Shown: positions 54,445-63,967 of the stretch, one piece after another
Layout: each line of letters opens with the position of its first letter
How positions within the stretch are numbered: position 1 is the first letter of the stretch
The notes under the pieces: model-generated
The model's input: only the letters and a program-made list of their open reading frames with translations
Databases searched by the model: none
Told to the model about the DNA's origin: nothing
NCBI RefSeq assembly: GCF_014205845.1
Contig: NZ_JACHCR010000010.1
Span: 81,961 to 145,960 of the forward strand
Reading direction: 5' to 3'
Source of the DNA: Mucilaginibacter cryoferens
GTDB lineage: Bacteria; Bacteroidota; Bacteroidia; Sphingobacteriales; Sphingobacteriaceae
Length of the DNA stretch: 64,000 nt
Position numbers and translations under genes: made by a program

Positions 54445-55653
54445 TTAGCGTTTTAATTGATAACTATTATTGACCTCTATTTCTGAAATTTCAGAATTCA
54501 CCGTGTTTAGAGATTCAATGGTTAATACTTCAGGTTTTTGCTGTTTGGCTCCTAAGAGATTTTTGTACAACAGATCCTCCCGGCTTAAAATAAATTGTTG
54601 CCCGCTGCCGAGGTCTTCCATTTTAAGGCGACCGTTTTTCAGGTTTTCATTTACCTTAAAAATTGTCCCGTTATAACTGATATGGTCGTTTTCGGTTAAG
54701 AGGTGACTGGACACCATTTTATCGTTGGCAAAAGCAGTTAATTCCATATTTCGTTTTCTTTCCAGGTCAAGCAGGTAGGTATAAATCTTCTCCGCATCGG
54801 CTGCGGCGCTGTGTATCTCAAAAGGATGATCTGTTAAAATACTTATCCAGCTTTCCACATAAGCCGTGTGCTGGCTGGGGTCATGGCCGATTCGCAATTC
54901 ATTGCCGATTAGCAGGGACGCAATTTCAGCCCGTAATTCTTCCCGCGCGTAATCTTTAGAACCGAACTTGTTTAACAGGCTGCGGTCAAGGCGGCTTTCA
55001 TGGCCAGTCCAGTGGCCGAGTTCGTGAAGGGCGGTTGCATAATATTTGCCCGGTTCATCAAACTGTTGTTTAAGGGGTAAAGTGATATTATCCTTGAAGG
55101 GGCTGTAAAAAGCGCGATTCCCCGGAATATGCTGAATATTTGCACCGGAACTTTTGATGAGTTGTTCTGCTCTTTCCAGCGGTTCCCAACCAAGGGAAGA
55201 TATATCGGGTATGACCAGTTCGGGGATGCCGTTGACTTGCTCAGCGTTAAAAACGGCAAAACTGGTAATAATAGGCCGGTCGAGTTTTACCCTGACTTTA
55301 ACCGTTTCTCCCTTTTCATCTTTAACAACTTTGCCCTGCTCGTCCCGTTTGGTTCGTTCCTCGTACATTTTAATATACTGAATAGCAGTTGATTTCGACC
55401 CTTTGCTCACCTGCCAGCCGTTATCGTCGGCTTGTTTATAGGTCATCCATCGGGGATCGCTCCTGCCGCTCATGATGAGGGATAAAGTATTGATACCCTG
55501 ATAGCGGTTACCGGTGACGGCATTGTAAGGCAATTGAAAAGCTGGCAGGCCCTTGCTGTTCCAGGGCTTTTGCCAGGGCGCAGTTCCGGCTTTTAAAGCT
55601 TCGATCAGTTTTTCAGCTACTTCCACATGAAGTGCCTTTTTTTCATCGGCCAT
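54445..55653 (-). CDS. ardC: ArdC-like antirestriction protein with zincin metallopeptidase domain
   Basis: A 402-residue protein. The N-terminal ssDNA-binding domain (VAEKLIEALKAGTAPWQKPW, NAVTGNRYQGIN) is followed by a zincin-like domain with the zinc motif HELGHWTGHESR (about 208-219). ArdC proteins protect incoming single-stranded plasmid DNA from host restriction. I choose ATG 55653 because AGGAGG lies a few bases upstream and the family N-terminus begins there; a longer frame from 55713 would overlap the small gene before it. The C-terminus carries a DUF4099-like extension. Confidence 0.92.
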   Translation of the reverse strand: MADEKKALHVEVAEKLIEALKAGTAPWQKPWNSKGLPAFQLPYNAVTGNRYQGINTLSLIMSGRSDPRWMTYKQADDNGWQVSKGSKSTAIQYIKMYEERTKRDEQGKVVKDEKGETVKVRVKLDRPIITSFAVFNAEQVNGIPELVIPDISSLGWEPLERAEQLIKSSGANIQHIPGNRAFYSPFKDNITLPLKQQFDEPGKYYATALHELGHWTGHESRLDRSLLNKFGSKDYAREELRAEIASLLIGNELRIGHDPSQHTAYVESWISILTDHPFEIHSAAADAEKIYTYLLDLERKRNMELTAFANDKMVSSHLLTENDHISYNGTIFKVNENLKNGRLKMEDLGSGQQFILSREDLLYKNLLGAKQQKPEVLTIESLNTVNSEISEIEVNNSYQLKR

Positions 55654-55819
55654 CTTCAGCCTCCTTTCTTTCGTCGGAGTCATTGGGAAAGTCATCGGCG
55701 TAGTCAACGCCATAGATCAATGCTTCTTCGGGTGTCAGTTCCAGTTCCTGACCCTCTGCAATCAGTTGTAATTTTCTTTCCAGCGACCCCAGGTGCCGGT
55801 TATGATAATCATAGTTCAT
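55643..55819 (-). CDS. Small acidic protein preceding ardC
   Basis: A 58-residue frame from ATG 55819 to a TGA at 55643, overlapping the ardC start by 11 bases. It has a helical start (SLERKLQLIAEGQELELTPEEA) and an acidic tail. The AGGAGG serving ardC lies within its last codons. Unknown function; the tight coupling makes it credible. Confidence 0.6.
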   Translation of the reverse strand: MNYDYHNRHLGSLERKLQLIAEGQELELTPEEALIYGVDYADDFPNDSDERKEAEDGR

Positions 55820-55836
55820 GGTGATTTATTTATGGG

Positions 55837-56325
55837 TTAAGGCGGCCTGGCAAATAAGCCGCATAAAAAAGCCAGCGGGGATAATTCCCGGCCATGATAT
55901 TTAATGGAAAAATGCAGGTGTTCCCCGGTAACCCTGCCTGTCGCCCCTGTAATCCCGATAGCCTGACCTGCCACTATTTCTTCGTTCGGCAAAACGGAGA
56001 TTACAGAGAGATGCCCATAAATGCTCTCCACGTCGCCGCTATGGGTGATGATGATATAATTTCCGATGTAGGCGTTGTAGCCAATAATCTTGACAATACC
56101 ATCGAGTATGCAGAAAACGGTATCGTGGCGGGCGGCAAGGTCAACGCCTTGGTGAAATTGAATTTTGCCGGTTATGGGATGTATCCGCCAGCCAAACCTG
56201 GAGGTCATGCACAAACTCTTTAGTGGGAAGCTAAAGTTCAATTGGTCACTATCCATTTGGGGCCATGCTTTTGTTGCTGTTAAAAGCAATAGAAAAATCA
56301 GGCAGGTGTTTCTTTTTAAAACCAT
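55837..56325 (-). CDS. M23-family peptidoglycan endopeptidase
   Basis: A 162-residue exported peptidase. ATG 56325 gives a clear signal peptide (VLKRNTCLIFLLLLTATKAWPQ); the upstream ATG at 56418 would not and would overlap the previous gene. The LytM/M23 zinc residues are in HQGVDLAA and GEHLHFS, with FGWRIHPITG before them. On a conjugative element it probably opens the cell wall for the transfer apparatus. Confidence 0.9.
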   Translation of the reverse strand: MVLKRNTCLIFLLLLTATKAWPQMDSDQLNFSFPLKSLCMTSRFGWRIHPITGKIQFHQGVDLAARHDTVFCILDGIVKIIGYNAYIGNYIIITHSGDVESIYGHLSVISVLPNEEIVAGQAIGITGATGRVTGEHLHFSIKYHGRELSPLAFLCGLFARPP

Positions 56326-56335
56326 AGCCCTATAA

Positions 56336-56761
56336 TTAGCGCCCCCGTCCGGGTTTATAGTCCGGATCAAGGTCGCGATGCACATCAATATAATCTTGTA
56401 CACTGACCACGGTAGCAAACATCAAATTTGCCCTGCTCATAGCTAAGTCCAAGGCCTCTTTTCGGTGGTTCAGTTCACCTGTTGCATCCAAAAGATATAA
56501 TCCTAAAATATCAATCACATCCTGTCCATCAATTTCCTCGTGTAAATGGGCGCGCAATTTGTCAAGTATTTCTTCGCCAGGCACCAGCATTAGCAGGGCA
56601 TCGGTACTATACAGGCCAATCATCTGATTTTTAAATTTGACCAGCACCTCGTCTTTTTCTACATCCAAATTGTATATGGTACCCATGTGGCCTTGCATGT
56701 GAACCGGGTCATGAGTGAGGGTTGGGTGAACCATGACCACTTTATCGAGTAGTTCATACAT
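56336..56761 (-). CDS. Small ICE protein of unknown function
   Basis: A 141-residue soluble protein. The N-terminal 60 residues read as a small beta barrel (MGTIYNLDVEKDEVLVKFKNQMIGLYSTDALLML), followed by helices. It lies 23 bp after the coupling-protein gene and before the M23 peptidase. No function is known to me. Confidence 0.6.
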   Translation of the reverse strand: MYELLDKVVMVHPTLTHDPVHMQGHMGTIYNLDVEKDEVLVKFKNQMIGLYSTDALLMLVPGEEILDKLRAHLHEEIDGQDVIDILGLYLLDATGELNHRKEALDLAMSRANLMFATVVSVQDYIDVHRDLDPDYKPGRGR

Positions 56762-56784
56762 AATCTTAATTTTTTGTTAAGTAA

Positions 56785-58818
56785 TTAATGTTTGTGGGCT
56801 GGCTTCATGGTGCCTTTTGCTGTGCCTGCGGGTTGCTGTGGCGGGATTTTCCGAAAGGTCATCGTCATGGCTTGCACCTCGTTAGTGATCCGCAAGTAGT
56901 TGCTGCGCAGTATGTCATCCTTTTTGCCCTTAAAATCATAAAATAGCGGTAAGTCCTGGTAGGCTTTTTCCTCCGCTTTTATGGCATTCAAGTCAAGATT
57001 AATGCGGCAATTGATAGCGGAAGTTTCGTATTTCCCGGTATATTTTTCTACCGCATCTGATGCTAAAAGCCCTACCATTTCCCCGGCTTTTAAGGAAGCT
57101 ATTTTACCGGCTGGGATCAGCGGTTCGAGTTTCTCATTTAAGGATAGCGATGTTTTGTTGCGGTCAATACTCAGGCTTTCGCCGGTTTGTTTAACCTTAC
57201 CAAATAACCGCTCCAGCCATTCCAGGGTATCCTTATTCCGAACAGAGCCTGATAATACGTTACCCATGACCGAGGTAATAGTTTCAGCGGTTTCTTTACC
57301 ATATTGCTGCCTGAGCATCGGCAACTCCTGCATTCCCAAAAGGACGGATACCAGGTTACTACGTGCCTGGCTAACGCATACATCCACCCGATGGCAGTAC
57401 AAACTTGGGCTTTCGTCGACCACAATCCCGACCGGGATATTACCTTTAGAATTGACTTCCCGCAAGATGCAATTCATCACTACCGAATAGCAGGCAGAAT
57501 TGATACTTTGGGTACTTGGGTCGTTGGCCAGCACCAAAATTCCGGGATGTTTAGGATCGCTGATTTTAAGGTCAAAATCATCGCCGGAGAATACCCAAAA
57601 AGTCTCTTTTGTCGCCATACGGCTAATAAAGATCTTCAAGGTGCCGACCTGTCCCTCCAACTGCTCAAAGGCTTTTGCCCGGTAAGCAGTTACGAATGGC
57701 GATAATAATGAGGCCAGTTCCGGCTCTGAAAAGAGCGTGGTAAACACTTCCTCGTAAGGCAGGTTTAAAAAAGCCAGCACATGAGGTAAAGTGGAATATT
57801 TACCGTCCTCATATTTACTAAAGAAGTAAATGCAGGCTGCCAAAAAATTGACGGCACTTTGCGTAAAAAATTGGTCGCTGCCGCCGCTCTTATCGCCTTT
57901 TTTTAATGCTTCTACCAGTGCTTCGGCATTTTCGGAGGCATCGGCAAGGGTTTTGAGATACTTCTTGTTAAAAGGGTTAACCCGCCTGCTTTTCTCCGGG
58001 TCGTTTAGGTTCACCACATGAAAGGTGTAGCCTTTGCATTTTTCGTTTTGTTTAGCGAGCAGGTAATGATAATAAACTATCTTACCCAAATCCGGGAATT
58101 TCAGATCGTAAACGCAAAGTGTGAACTCGTTGGCTATCATTTGCCGGATAACAGGCATCACAATCCCAAAGCTTTTCCCACTTCCCGGTACTCCCAACAG
58201 CAAAATTCCTCTGTATAAATTCTCTAAAACGAGGTAGCCTTTCCGGACTTTATTTTTGAAATAGAACAGGGTTGGAATGTTCACGGCGTTGGTTGCCAGC
58301 AATGGCATGGTTCGCTGCATAAAAGATTCCTCCTCTACGTTCCATCTGTCTTTGCCAAGCCTGGCGCTGATCATTTTGGAAACGTTATCCATTGAAGTGT
58401 GAATCAGAACAGTTCCCGTGAATGCAAAAGCGATATAGGCGATCTCATACCAGTTTAAGCCATAAAAAACAGGCAAACCGGGATGTCCGTAAAACCATAA
58501 GCCTCCGAAAAACAATAGTAAACCCAAACCCAAAGGATAAGCGACCGAATTTTTAGGATTAAAATCCTGTTGCTTTTTGCTGAGTGTGCCGACAGATACC
58601 AGGCAGATCAGGATCAGTGTAAAAAGCTTGCTGTATATTGGTTGCTGGTAAACCTTCAGGCGATGCAGCCGGTCAATAAAAAAAGCCAGGCCTTTGTAGG
58701 CATGGCTTTGTAGCAATTGGGGGCCGTAGATAAAACAAAATATTTCGAGTGCTACGGACAAATAGATGGCGGCCTGTAAAAACCTATGTTGGCTTTGCTG
58801 CTCTTTACTTTCTTCCAT
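56785..58818 (-). CDS. Type IV secretion coupling protein (VirD4/TraG family)
   Basis: A 677-residue ATPase that brings the relaxosome DNA to the transfer channel. Three or four N-terminal helices (up to about residue 150) anchor it in the inner membrane. The cytosolic ATPase has Walker A GVPGSGKSFG (about 209-218) and Walker B near VGIVVDESPSL, with the conserved LGMQELPMLRQQYG segment. It directly follows traN; in CTnDOT-type elements the equivalent gene (mobC) lies elsewhere. Confidence 0.9.
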   Translation of the reverse strand: MEESKEQQSQHRFLQAAIYLSVALEIFCFIYGPQLLQSHAYKGLAFFIDRLHRLKVYQQPIYSKLFTLILICLVSVGTLSKKQQDFNPKNSVAYPLGLGLLLFFGGLWFYGHPGLPVFYGLNWYEIAYIAFAFTGTVLIHTSMDNVSKMISARLGKDRWNVEEESFMQRTMPLLATNAVNIPTLFYFKNKVRKGYLVLENLYRGILLLGVPGSGKSFGIVMPVIRQMIANEFTLCVYDLKFPDLGKIVYYHYLLAKQNEKCKGYTFHVVNLNDPEKSRRVNPFNKKYLKTLADASENAEALVEALKKGDKSGGSDQFFTQSAVNFLAACIYFFSKYEDGKYSTLPHVLAFLNLPYEEVFTTLFSEPELASLLSPFVTAYRAKAFEQLEGQVGTLKIFISRMATKETFWVFSGDDFDLKISDPKHPGILVLANDPSTQSINSACYSVVMNCILREVNSKGNIPVGIVVDESPSLYCHRVDVCVSQARSNLVSVLLGMQELPMLRQQYGKETAETITSVMGNVLSGSVRNKDTLEWLERLFGKVKQTGESLSIDRNKTSLSLNEKLEPLIPAGKIASLKAGEMVGLLASDAVEKYTGKYETSAINCRINLDLNAIKAEEKAYQDLPLFYDFKGKKDDILRSNYLRITNEVQAMTMTFRKIPPQQPAGTAKGTMKPAHKH

Positions 58819-58872
58819 AAGTAATTTGATTTTTTAAGGTTGTCAGGAGGGCTTCGCCGTTCTTCCATAGCC

Positions 58873-59715
58873 TCATAAATTATCGGCCTTTAAAAGATCC
58901 CCGTATTTGATTTGCAGCGTTAATGTTCTGCCGGAAACCTGCTTTTCGGATAGTTCCACATTAAGGATTTTATTATCCGGGAACGTGACCTTTTTGAATA
59001 CGTAAATATTATGGTACTCCCTTTTAAAGGAGGGCTGCTGGTAAAGCTGCCATTCAGGTTTTATCTCTAAAGATTGTACGTTAGTCGCTTTAGTGATTTT
59101 TTTATCCTCGATCTTAAACCGTAGTTCGTCAATGTCATAAGCAAGGTTGGTTTTGTTCTGAAAAGACACATCTAAAAAAACGTGGTCGCCAACCGTATAT
59201 ACATGATTAAGGATCGCAGTCAGCCCGTACGCCTTTGCTTTCCGGATATCGGATTTTTTACCCCTGTGTAAAATATCCATGGCATGGGATTTCATTTCAG
59301 GGGTAGTCAGTGTTATGCCTGGAAATTCAAGCGGCCGGCATTGCTCCGGCTGTATCGCAATAGCTGTGGGTAATTGCTGGCCTATTGATTTGGTAAACAC
59401 CAAATGGTATTGCGCAATAAAGCTTTCGCCTACGATAGTGATCACGCCGAGGCTGGTGCAATCATTTTGTAGATGCCGCAAGGAATCCGGCACCAGTTTT
59501 ATGCGCAGCAAGTTTTTAACAGGCATATCGCCGGTAATGCTATGGCTGGAAATGTCTGCATACTGGATGGGTTCAGGCGATAAAAAATGAATGTCTGCCT
59601 GGCTGCTAATCTCAATTTGCGGCAGCGAATCAATATTAGTTCTACCAGGGCTTTGAGCAAAAAGAATGTGTGCCGCGCCTAAAAGGGCGGTTAACAACAA
59701 GAATACTTTTTTCAT
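58873..59715 (-). CDS. traN: Conjugative transposon protein TraN (DUF4138)
   Basis: A 280-residue exported protein with a signal peptide (KKVFLLLTALLGAAHILFAQ). The middle region with KSDIRKAKAYGLTAILNHVYTVGDHVFLDVSFQNKTNLAYDIDELRF matches TraN of Bacteroidota elements, a VirB9-like outer-membrane-complex component. It lies 14 bp after traM. Confidence 0.9.
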   Translation of the reverse strand: MKKVFLLLTALLGAAHILFAQSPGRTNIDSLPQIEISSQADIHFLSPEPIQYADISSHSITGDMPVKNLLRIKLVPDSLRHLQNDCTSLGVITIVGESFIAQYHLVFTKSIGQQLPTAIAIQPEQCRPLEFPGITLTTPEMKSHAMDILHRGKKSDIRKAKAYGLTAILNHVYTVGDHVFLDVSFQNKTNLAYDIDELRFKIEDKKITKATNVQSLEIKPEWQLYQQPSFKREYHNIYVFKKVTFPDNKILNVELSEKQVSGRTLTLQIKYGDLLKADNL

Positions 59716-59729
59716 AAATGTTATTGTTT

Positions 59730-60935
59730 TTATTGGTGGTTACGGAGGGTTTCGGGATCAATCAGGTAAACGAGCGTGTTGTATTTCAATTTGGCTTTAT
59801 TCTGGCGTATTAGCTTGCTTACGGCGGTGGTGGTCGATTCAAACATGCGCGAAACTACGCTCATCACCATCTGATTATTGTTATCAGCGGATTGCTGTAA
59901 GGTCAGGCCCTGGCTGGCATCGCTGCCAAGATCTTTTGTAAAATCCCGGAAAGCGGATGCCGGAACATACAGGCCGGGTAAACCATCATTATCATAAATG
60001 GATAATTTGACGGGCAGCAACTGGTCGTCCTCTATAATGGATTTAATGGTTAATAACACCCTTTGGCCTGTAAAGCCGGATATTTCGGCATAGAGATAAG
60101 TTCCCTGTTTAACCAGGAAATGACCGGCCATCATATCTTCCAATAGCCGTATGCGCAAACGTGACCCTGTATAACCGGTAATATTTTGATCGACAATGGC
60201 GCGGATGAGTCCGTCATGCTGTTCCGGCATGATGGTATTAAAGGCAGCGGTTGAATTGCTGACTTTAGTTACCGGCAGCGTTTTTTCCTGTGGTGTTGCC
60301 GCTGCGAGTTTTTCCGCCAAAGCTTTTTTCTGCTGCGCCTTGTAGTCCGGATCATGTGATTTGTCCATGCTATCTATGAGCGCCATTTGCTGGCGGAACA
60401 ATTGCATAGGGTCGGCATTCTGCGGGTTGCCGCTATTGATGTTTTGCCTGGGCTGGCTGCGCATTCGGTTAAGTGCCTCCGCCAATGCCTGATCGGATCG
60501 GTTGTGTTTTGCTGGCTTGGTTGGAAGCGCCGATGCATCAGGAAAACCGGAATAATTAGGCGGTAATGACCGCGATCTGTTGCCTTTATACTTAGCGGCA
60601 ACTGCTTTTTTCAAGGAGTCAAGTTTCCTTTTCTCGGCATCGTTATAGAGATTTGGCGCTGCCGAGGCAGTCGTCGTATCTTCCTGTAACTGGTTGATAG
60701 CGGTGTATCCATCCGCTTTTTTGTACTGGTCGCGGTAGGCATCCAGTTTGTCGGATAAGGTGCTTTTCTTAACCTGGTCGGAAACATCGGCCACGTTATC
60801 CTGTAGGGTATCCTTTCCTTTGACAACCGCTTTTGGCTTGCCGAAGCTGCTTTTATAAGTATAAAAAAGTAGCAGGAAGAAAGGCAGCAGGATAAGCGGC
60901 AGGACGTACCTGGGGCTTTTAAAATTTACTTTCAT
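59730..60935 (-). CDS. traM: Conjugative transposon protein TraM
   Basis: A 401-residue protein with one N-terminal membrane helix (about 12-28), a long disordered, charged linker and a C-terminal TraM domain with IRAIVDQNITGYTGSRLRIRLLEDM and GLYVPASAF. It corresponds to a VirB10-like channel scaffold in Bacteroidota conjugation systems. It is preceded by the small TraL-position gene and followed by traN. Confidence 0.92.
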   Translation of the reverse strand: MKVNFKSPRYVLPLILLPFFLLLFYTYKSSFGKPKAVVKGKDTLQDNVADVSDQVKKSTLSDKLDAYRDQYKKADGYTAINQLQEDTTTASAAPNLYNDAEKRKLDSLKKAVAAKYKGNRSRSLPPNYSGFPDASALPTKPAKHNRSDQALAEALNRMRSQPRQNINSGNPQNADPMQLFRQQMALIDSMDKSHDPDYKAQQKKALAEKLAAATPQEKTLPVTKVSNSTAAFNTIMPEQHDGLIRAIVDQNITGYTGSRLRIRLLEDMMAGHFLVKQGTYLYAEISGFTGQRVLLTIKSIIEDDQLLPVKLSIYDNDGLPGLYVPASAFRDFTKDLGSDASQGLTLQQSADNNNQMVMSVVSRMFESTTTAVSKLIRQNKAKLKYNTLVYLIDPETLRNHQ

Positions 60936-60953
60936 GAGTTAATGATTTAGTTA

Positions 60954-61385
60954 TTAATGGTTGGGCCGGGATTTTTTAAGCAAGGCGCGCAGGCTTTCCA
61001 TTTGTATTAGCGCTTGATTCAGGGTCAGGCTGTCGGCATGGGTAAGGGTGTCTTTTTTCAACAGCAGATCGACCTGTTGCTGGGTAGCCCATAAAGTTTG
61101 CAATGCGTTTGCGGTGCTGATGATCTGGCCAAAGCCGGAAGCTGTGTTTTGCACCGATGATTTTACCTGTAGGATAGGCTTTTGCCGCTCCCGCATGACG
61201 GTAAAAGCCAATACGCCTGAAAATAGAATGGCGATAACCATAGCGGTAAAAACCTGGCGGGGATATTTTTCCATTAGCTGGCGGCTTTTTAAACCTGCGC
61301 GCTCGAAATAAATACCAAATTCCTTTTTCAGTTCGCTCCCCAATGTTTTACCGGGGTCACGGTTGGAAGTTATTTTTCTGAACAT
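60954..61385 (-). CDS. Small membrane protein at the traL position
   Basis: A 143-residue protein from ATG 61385, with one membrane helix (about 46-65: VFTAMVIAILFSGVLAFTVM) and a helical periplasmic part. It lies between traK and traM, the place of TraL in related elements, and is of similar size. Sequence similarity is not evident by eye. An upstream start at 61406 overlaps traK further. Confidence 0.6.
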   Translation of the reverse strand: MFRKITSNRDPGKTLGSELKKEFGIYFERAGLKSRQLMEKYPRQVFTAMVIAILFSGVLAFTVMRERQKPILQVKSSVQNTASGFGQIISTANALQTLWATQQQVDLLLKKDTLTHADSLTLNQALIQMESLRALLKKSRPNH

Positions 61386-62001
61386 TATTGAGGTCTTTGT
61401 TTTCAAGGGTTTTCCATTGGGTAATCAGAACAGCGTTGGGATTATTATCCGAACGCACGTCGAGGTCTTTGAGGTAGCCCTCCGTGACCAAGGAACGGGT
61501 CAGGGTGCTGCTCCTGCGGTCAATCTTCTGTTTACCATAATACCTGAAATATTTGTGCGGCATGTCCAAATAAACCGAGTCCATTGTTATGGTGAGCACG
61601 GCGCTGGAGGATAAAATGGAATTGAAAAATCCTTTTTCCTTAAGGTTATTATATTGTAAGGCACCGCTTTCATCGACGAGATACATCGCCTGTTTCATTT
61701 GGTATTCGATGTATTTATCATCGGGAGTCAGCGTAAAAAACAGGCTGTGAAACCGGACAATGTCAGAGCGGTATTCGGCAGCGCGGTTCATCTGCACATC
61801 GGTTTGCCTGGCCAGTACAGGGGTGCTGTTTGCATCCAGTACATAGACACTTTTACGGGCTATTGCTACTTGTTTATAGGCAAAAAAACTGACTATACCC
61901 ACCATTGCCAGGGCACATAAAAAGCTTCCTGCGGATAAAAAGGTAGCCAGCCTGATTTTTGATTCAATGTTTTTTATAATCATAATGGGCTTGGAAATCA
62001 A
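61357..62001 (-). CDS. traK: Conjugative transposon protein TraK
   Basis: A 214-residue protein with one N-terminal helix (about 20-40: ATFLSAGSFLCALAMVGIVSFFAYK) and a periplasmic domain whose RAAEYRSDIVRFHSLFFTLTPDDKYIEYQM is the TraK hallmark. It is VirB8-like and probably part of the channel assembly. It lies between traJ and the TraL-position gene. Confidence 0.92.
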   Translation of the reverse strand: MISKPIMIIKNIESKIRLATFLSAGSFLCALAMVGIVSFFAYKQVAIARKSVYVLDANSTPVLARQTDVQMNRAAEYRSDIVRFHSLFFTLTPDDKYIEYQMKQAMYLVDESGALQYNNLKEKGFFNSILSSSAVLTITMDSVYLDMPHKYFRYYGKQKIDRRSSTLTRSLVTEGYLKDLDVRSDNNPNAVLITQWKTLENKDLNNVQKNNFQP

Positions 62002-62049
62002 AAAAGCCGCCTTGTTGGGGCAGCTTTTTAATGGTTAATAAAGAGGTTA

Positions 62050-63168
62050 TTAAATCTTGGCTATCATACGGGTAACTGTCGCTCCGAGGCTGGAAGCGCC
62101 GCGTCCCATAGTAGAGGCTGCCGAGGTAATACCTGATGTCGACACTATCCAGGTGGATATGCTTGGTACTGTCAACATAGTTAAACCGCCTATCAAAAAA
62201 GTTACTATGACCATTCCAAAAGATAAAATACCGTTGGAGGCGAACCAGCCCAACTTCTCCATTGAGTTTCCCGCCGAAGTATCCAGTAATTGCTGGAAAC
62301 GGGTAATTTCAGCTTCCATTGCAAATTGCTGAAATTGAGTGGCGATATAGAGTACGAGGAAAGCTATTCCGCTGTACAGGTTGACTGATATAAACCGGGC
62401 GACCCAGGTGGTAAACGAATCCCGAAAAGCGGGCATAATACTGACTGCGACGGAAAACGGCCCGAGTATAATCAGTATCGTTGAAAATATGATCTGTATA
62501 AAGAAGATGATGTAAACACATATTCGTAATATCCAGATGGCACAAGTTTCCAGAAGGGACGTGACCAGTAGCTGAAGTCCGACCTGCAGCCGGTTTCTTA
62601 ATTCAATAATCGGGTTCCATATTTGTGCAAAGCCGTCTTTGACGGCGGAGGTGACGGATTCCCATGCTTTCCCGTACCAGGTGGTGGCCTCATTGCTGGC
62701 AACTTCGGTTTGTGCCTGCATACTCATCAGCGAGTCGGCGACCGTTACCATTAACTGCGCCCGTTGCACCCGCAGGTCGTTTAGCTGGGTTTCGCTGCCG
62801 TTAAACAGGGCGTTGGTCTTGCTTTCGATGACGTCCGTTGGAAAGGCCACTACTTTCGTGAAAGTTCCCCACCAAAGTATTACCATGACTAATCCAAAAG
62901 GCCGAAGCAGTGGCATGACTTCCAATTGCTTATCTCCCGACATCATTTCGTATGCCTTTAGTGAAAAAAAGATGATCATAAAAATGGCGGCAAGCGCCTG
63001 GGCATCGGCAATGAACGTATCGTATTGGCCCCAAATGCTGGCTTTCATTGCCTGCAAAAAGTGCATGATACCGTCTTCATAAACTCCATTTCCTTGCAAA
63101 AAATTAAAGGTGTCCTTAAACGAATCAGATACGCTGACCGGCTGGACTTGTAATAATATACCGAGCAT
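62050..63168 (-). CDS. traJ: Conjugative transposon protein TraJ
   Basis: A 372-residue polytopic inner-membrane protein with about six helices. KAYEMMSGDKQLEVMPLLRPFGLVMVILWW near residues 70-100 is the TraJ signature. It is VirB6-like and forms part of the transfer channel. It is 10 bp after the upstream gene and 48 bp before traK. Confidence 0.93.
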   Translation of the reverse strand: MLGILLQVQPVSVSDSFKDTFNFLQGNGVYEDGIMHFLQAMKASIWGQYDTFIADAQALAAIFMIIFFSLKAYEMMSGDKQLEVMPLLRPFGLVMVILWWGTFTKVVAFPTDVIESKTNALFNGSETQLNDLRVQRAQLMVTVADSLMSMQAQTEVASNEATTWYGKAWESVTSAVKDGFAQIWNPIIELRNRLQVGLQLLVTSLLETCAIWILRICVYIIFFIQIIFSTILIILGPFSVAVSIMPAFRDSFTTWVARFISVNLYSGIAFLVLYIATQFQQFAMEAEITRFQQLLDTSAGNSMEKLGWFASNGILSFGMVIVTFLIGGLTMLTVPSISTWIVSTSGITSAASTMGRGASSLGATVTRMIAKI

Positions 63169-63178
63169 AAATGAAGAG

Positions 63179-63967
63179 TTAAAGTTTGTAATTGGCTAAT
63201 ATTTCATCCGCGATCTGTTGGTCTGATTTATAACCAGCCGGGATGGTGACAGGAGTTGTGGCGGGCGATTTCAGGTTTTTAGCCTTTTCGCTTAACGCGA
63301 GGAAAGTACCAGCTTGCTGTTTTTTAGTCGCCCATGCGGCATTTAGCCTGCGGTACTCTGCCAGCAAACGATAATAGGTTAATATGCGCGAACCCCGGTC
63401 AAGTGTTGTCGTTCTCGCGGTGTTAAGCCTTTCTGAAAGGCTGTGCGATTGTTCGAGGTACCAGCTGTAGGTACCGCTGCTAACGAGGTAACTTTGCACT
63501 TTGGATGATACACCGCTAAGCAACTGGCTATCCTGTTGGTTAAGCAAATCCTTAAATTCCTTACTGTAATATAAAAGCCACAAAGGATCGGCGGAGGATA
63601 CCAGTCCTGAATAATTGACGGCTTCAGATACAGCAGTATTACGCAGCGTATCGGCCTGTAATTTATAAGCATTGTCGGTGTTCTGCATGGCGGCAACAAG
63701 TGCCAGCCTTTGCGTCTGCGGGCCGGACGGACCGAGCGGACGGAGATCGGTTTTATGATAGTCCGGGAACCATGCCCAGGTCAACCAATACAGCGGGTTG
63801 AGCCAAAGAAAACCGTGAGTCGGGGTAAAATCATTTTGATCCCATTGCTTAAAGACCATGCGCTCCTGCTGGTAACGGACTGATTGGTCGTTGACATACA
63901 TTTGGGCAAAGGTGAATTTGCCCAGGCATAGCAATAGTATTGCTATGATGGCTGTTTTTTTAATCAT
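63179..63967 (-). CDS. Exported conjugation protein upstream of traJ
   Basis: A 262-residue protein with an N-terminal signal peptide (IKKTAIIAILLLCLGKFTFAQ), then an aromatic-rich segment (GFLWLNPLYWLTWAWFPDYH) and a helical C-terminal region. Its size and place before traJ fit the DUF5045-like or TraI-type exported protein of Bacteroidota elements; I cannot tell which. The last 33 bp of the window show only its leader. Confidence 0.75.
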   Translation of the reverse strand: MIKKTAIIAILLLCLGKFTFAQMYVNDQSVRYQQERMVFKQWDQNDFTPTHGFLWLNPLYWLTWAWFPDYHKTDLRPLGPSGPQTQRLALVAAMQNTDNAYKLQADTLRNTAVSEAVNYSGLVSSADPLWLLYYSKEFKDLLNQQDSQLLSGVSSKVQSYLVSSGTYSWYLEQSHSLSERLNTARTTTLDRGSRILTYYRLLAEYRRLNAAWATKKQQAGTFLALSEKAKNLKSPATTPVTIPAGYKSDQQIADEILANYKL

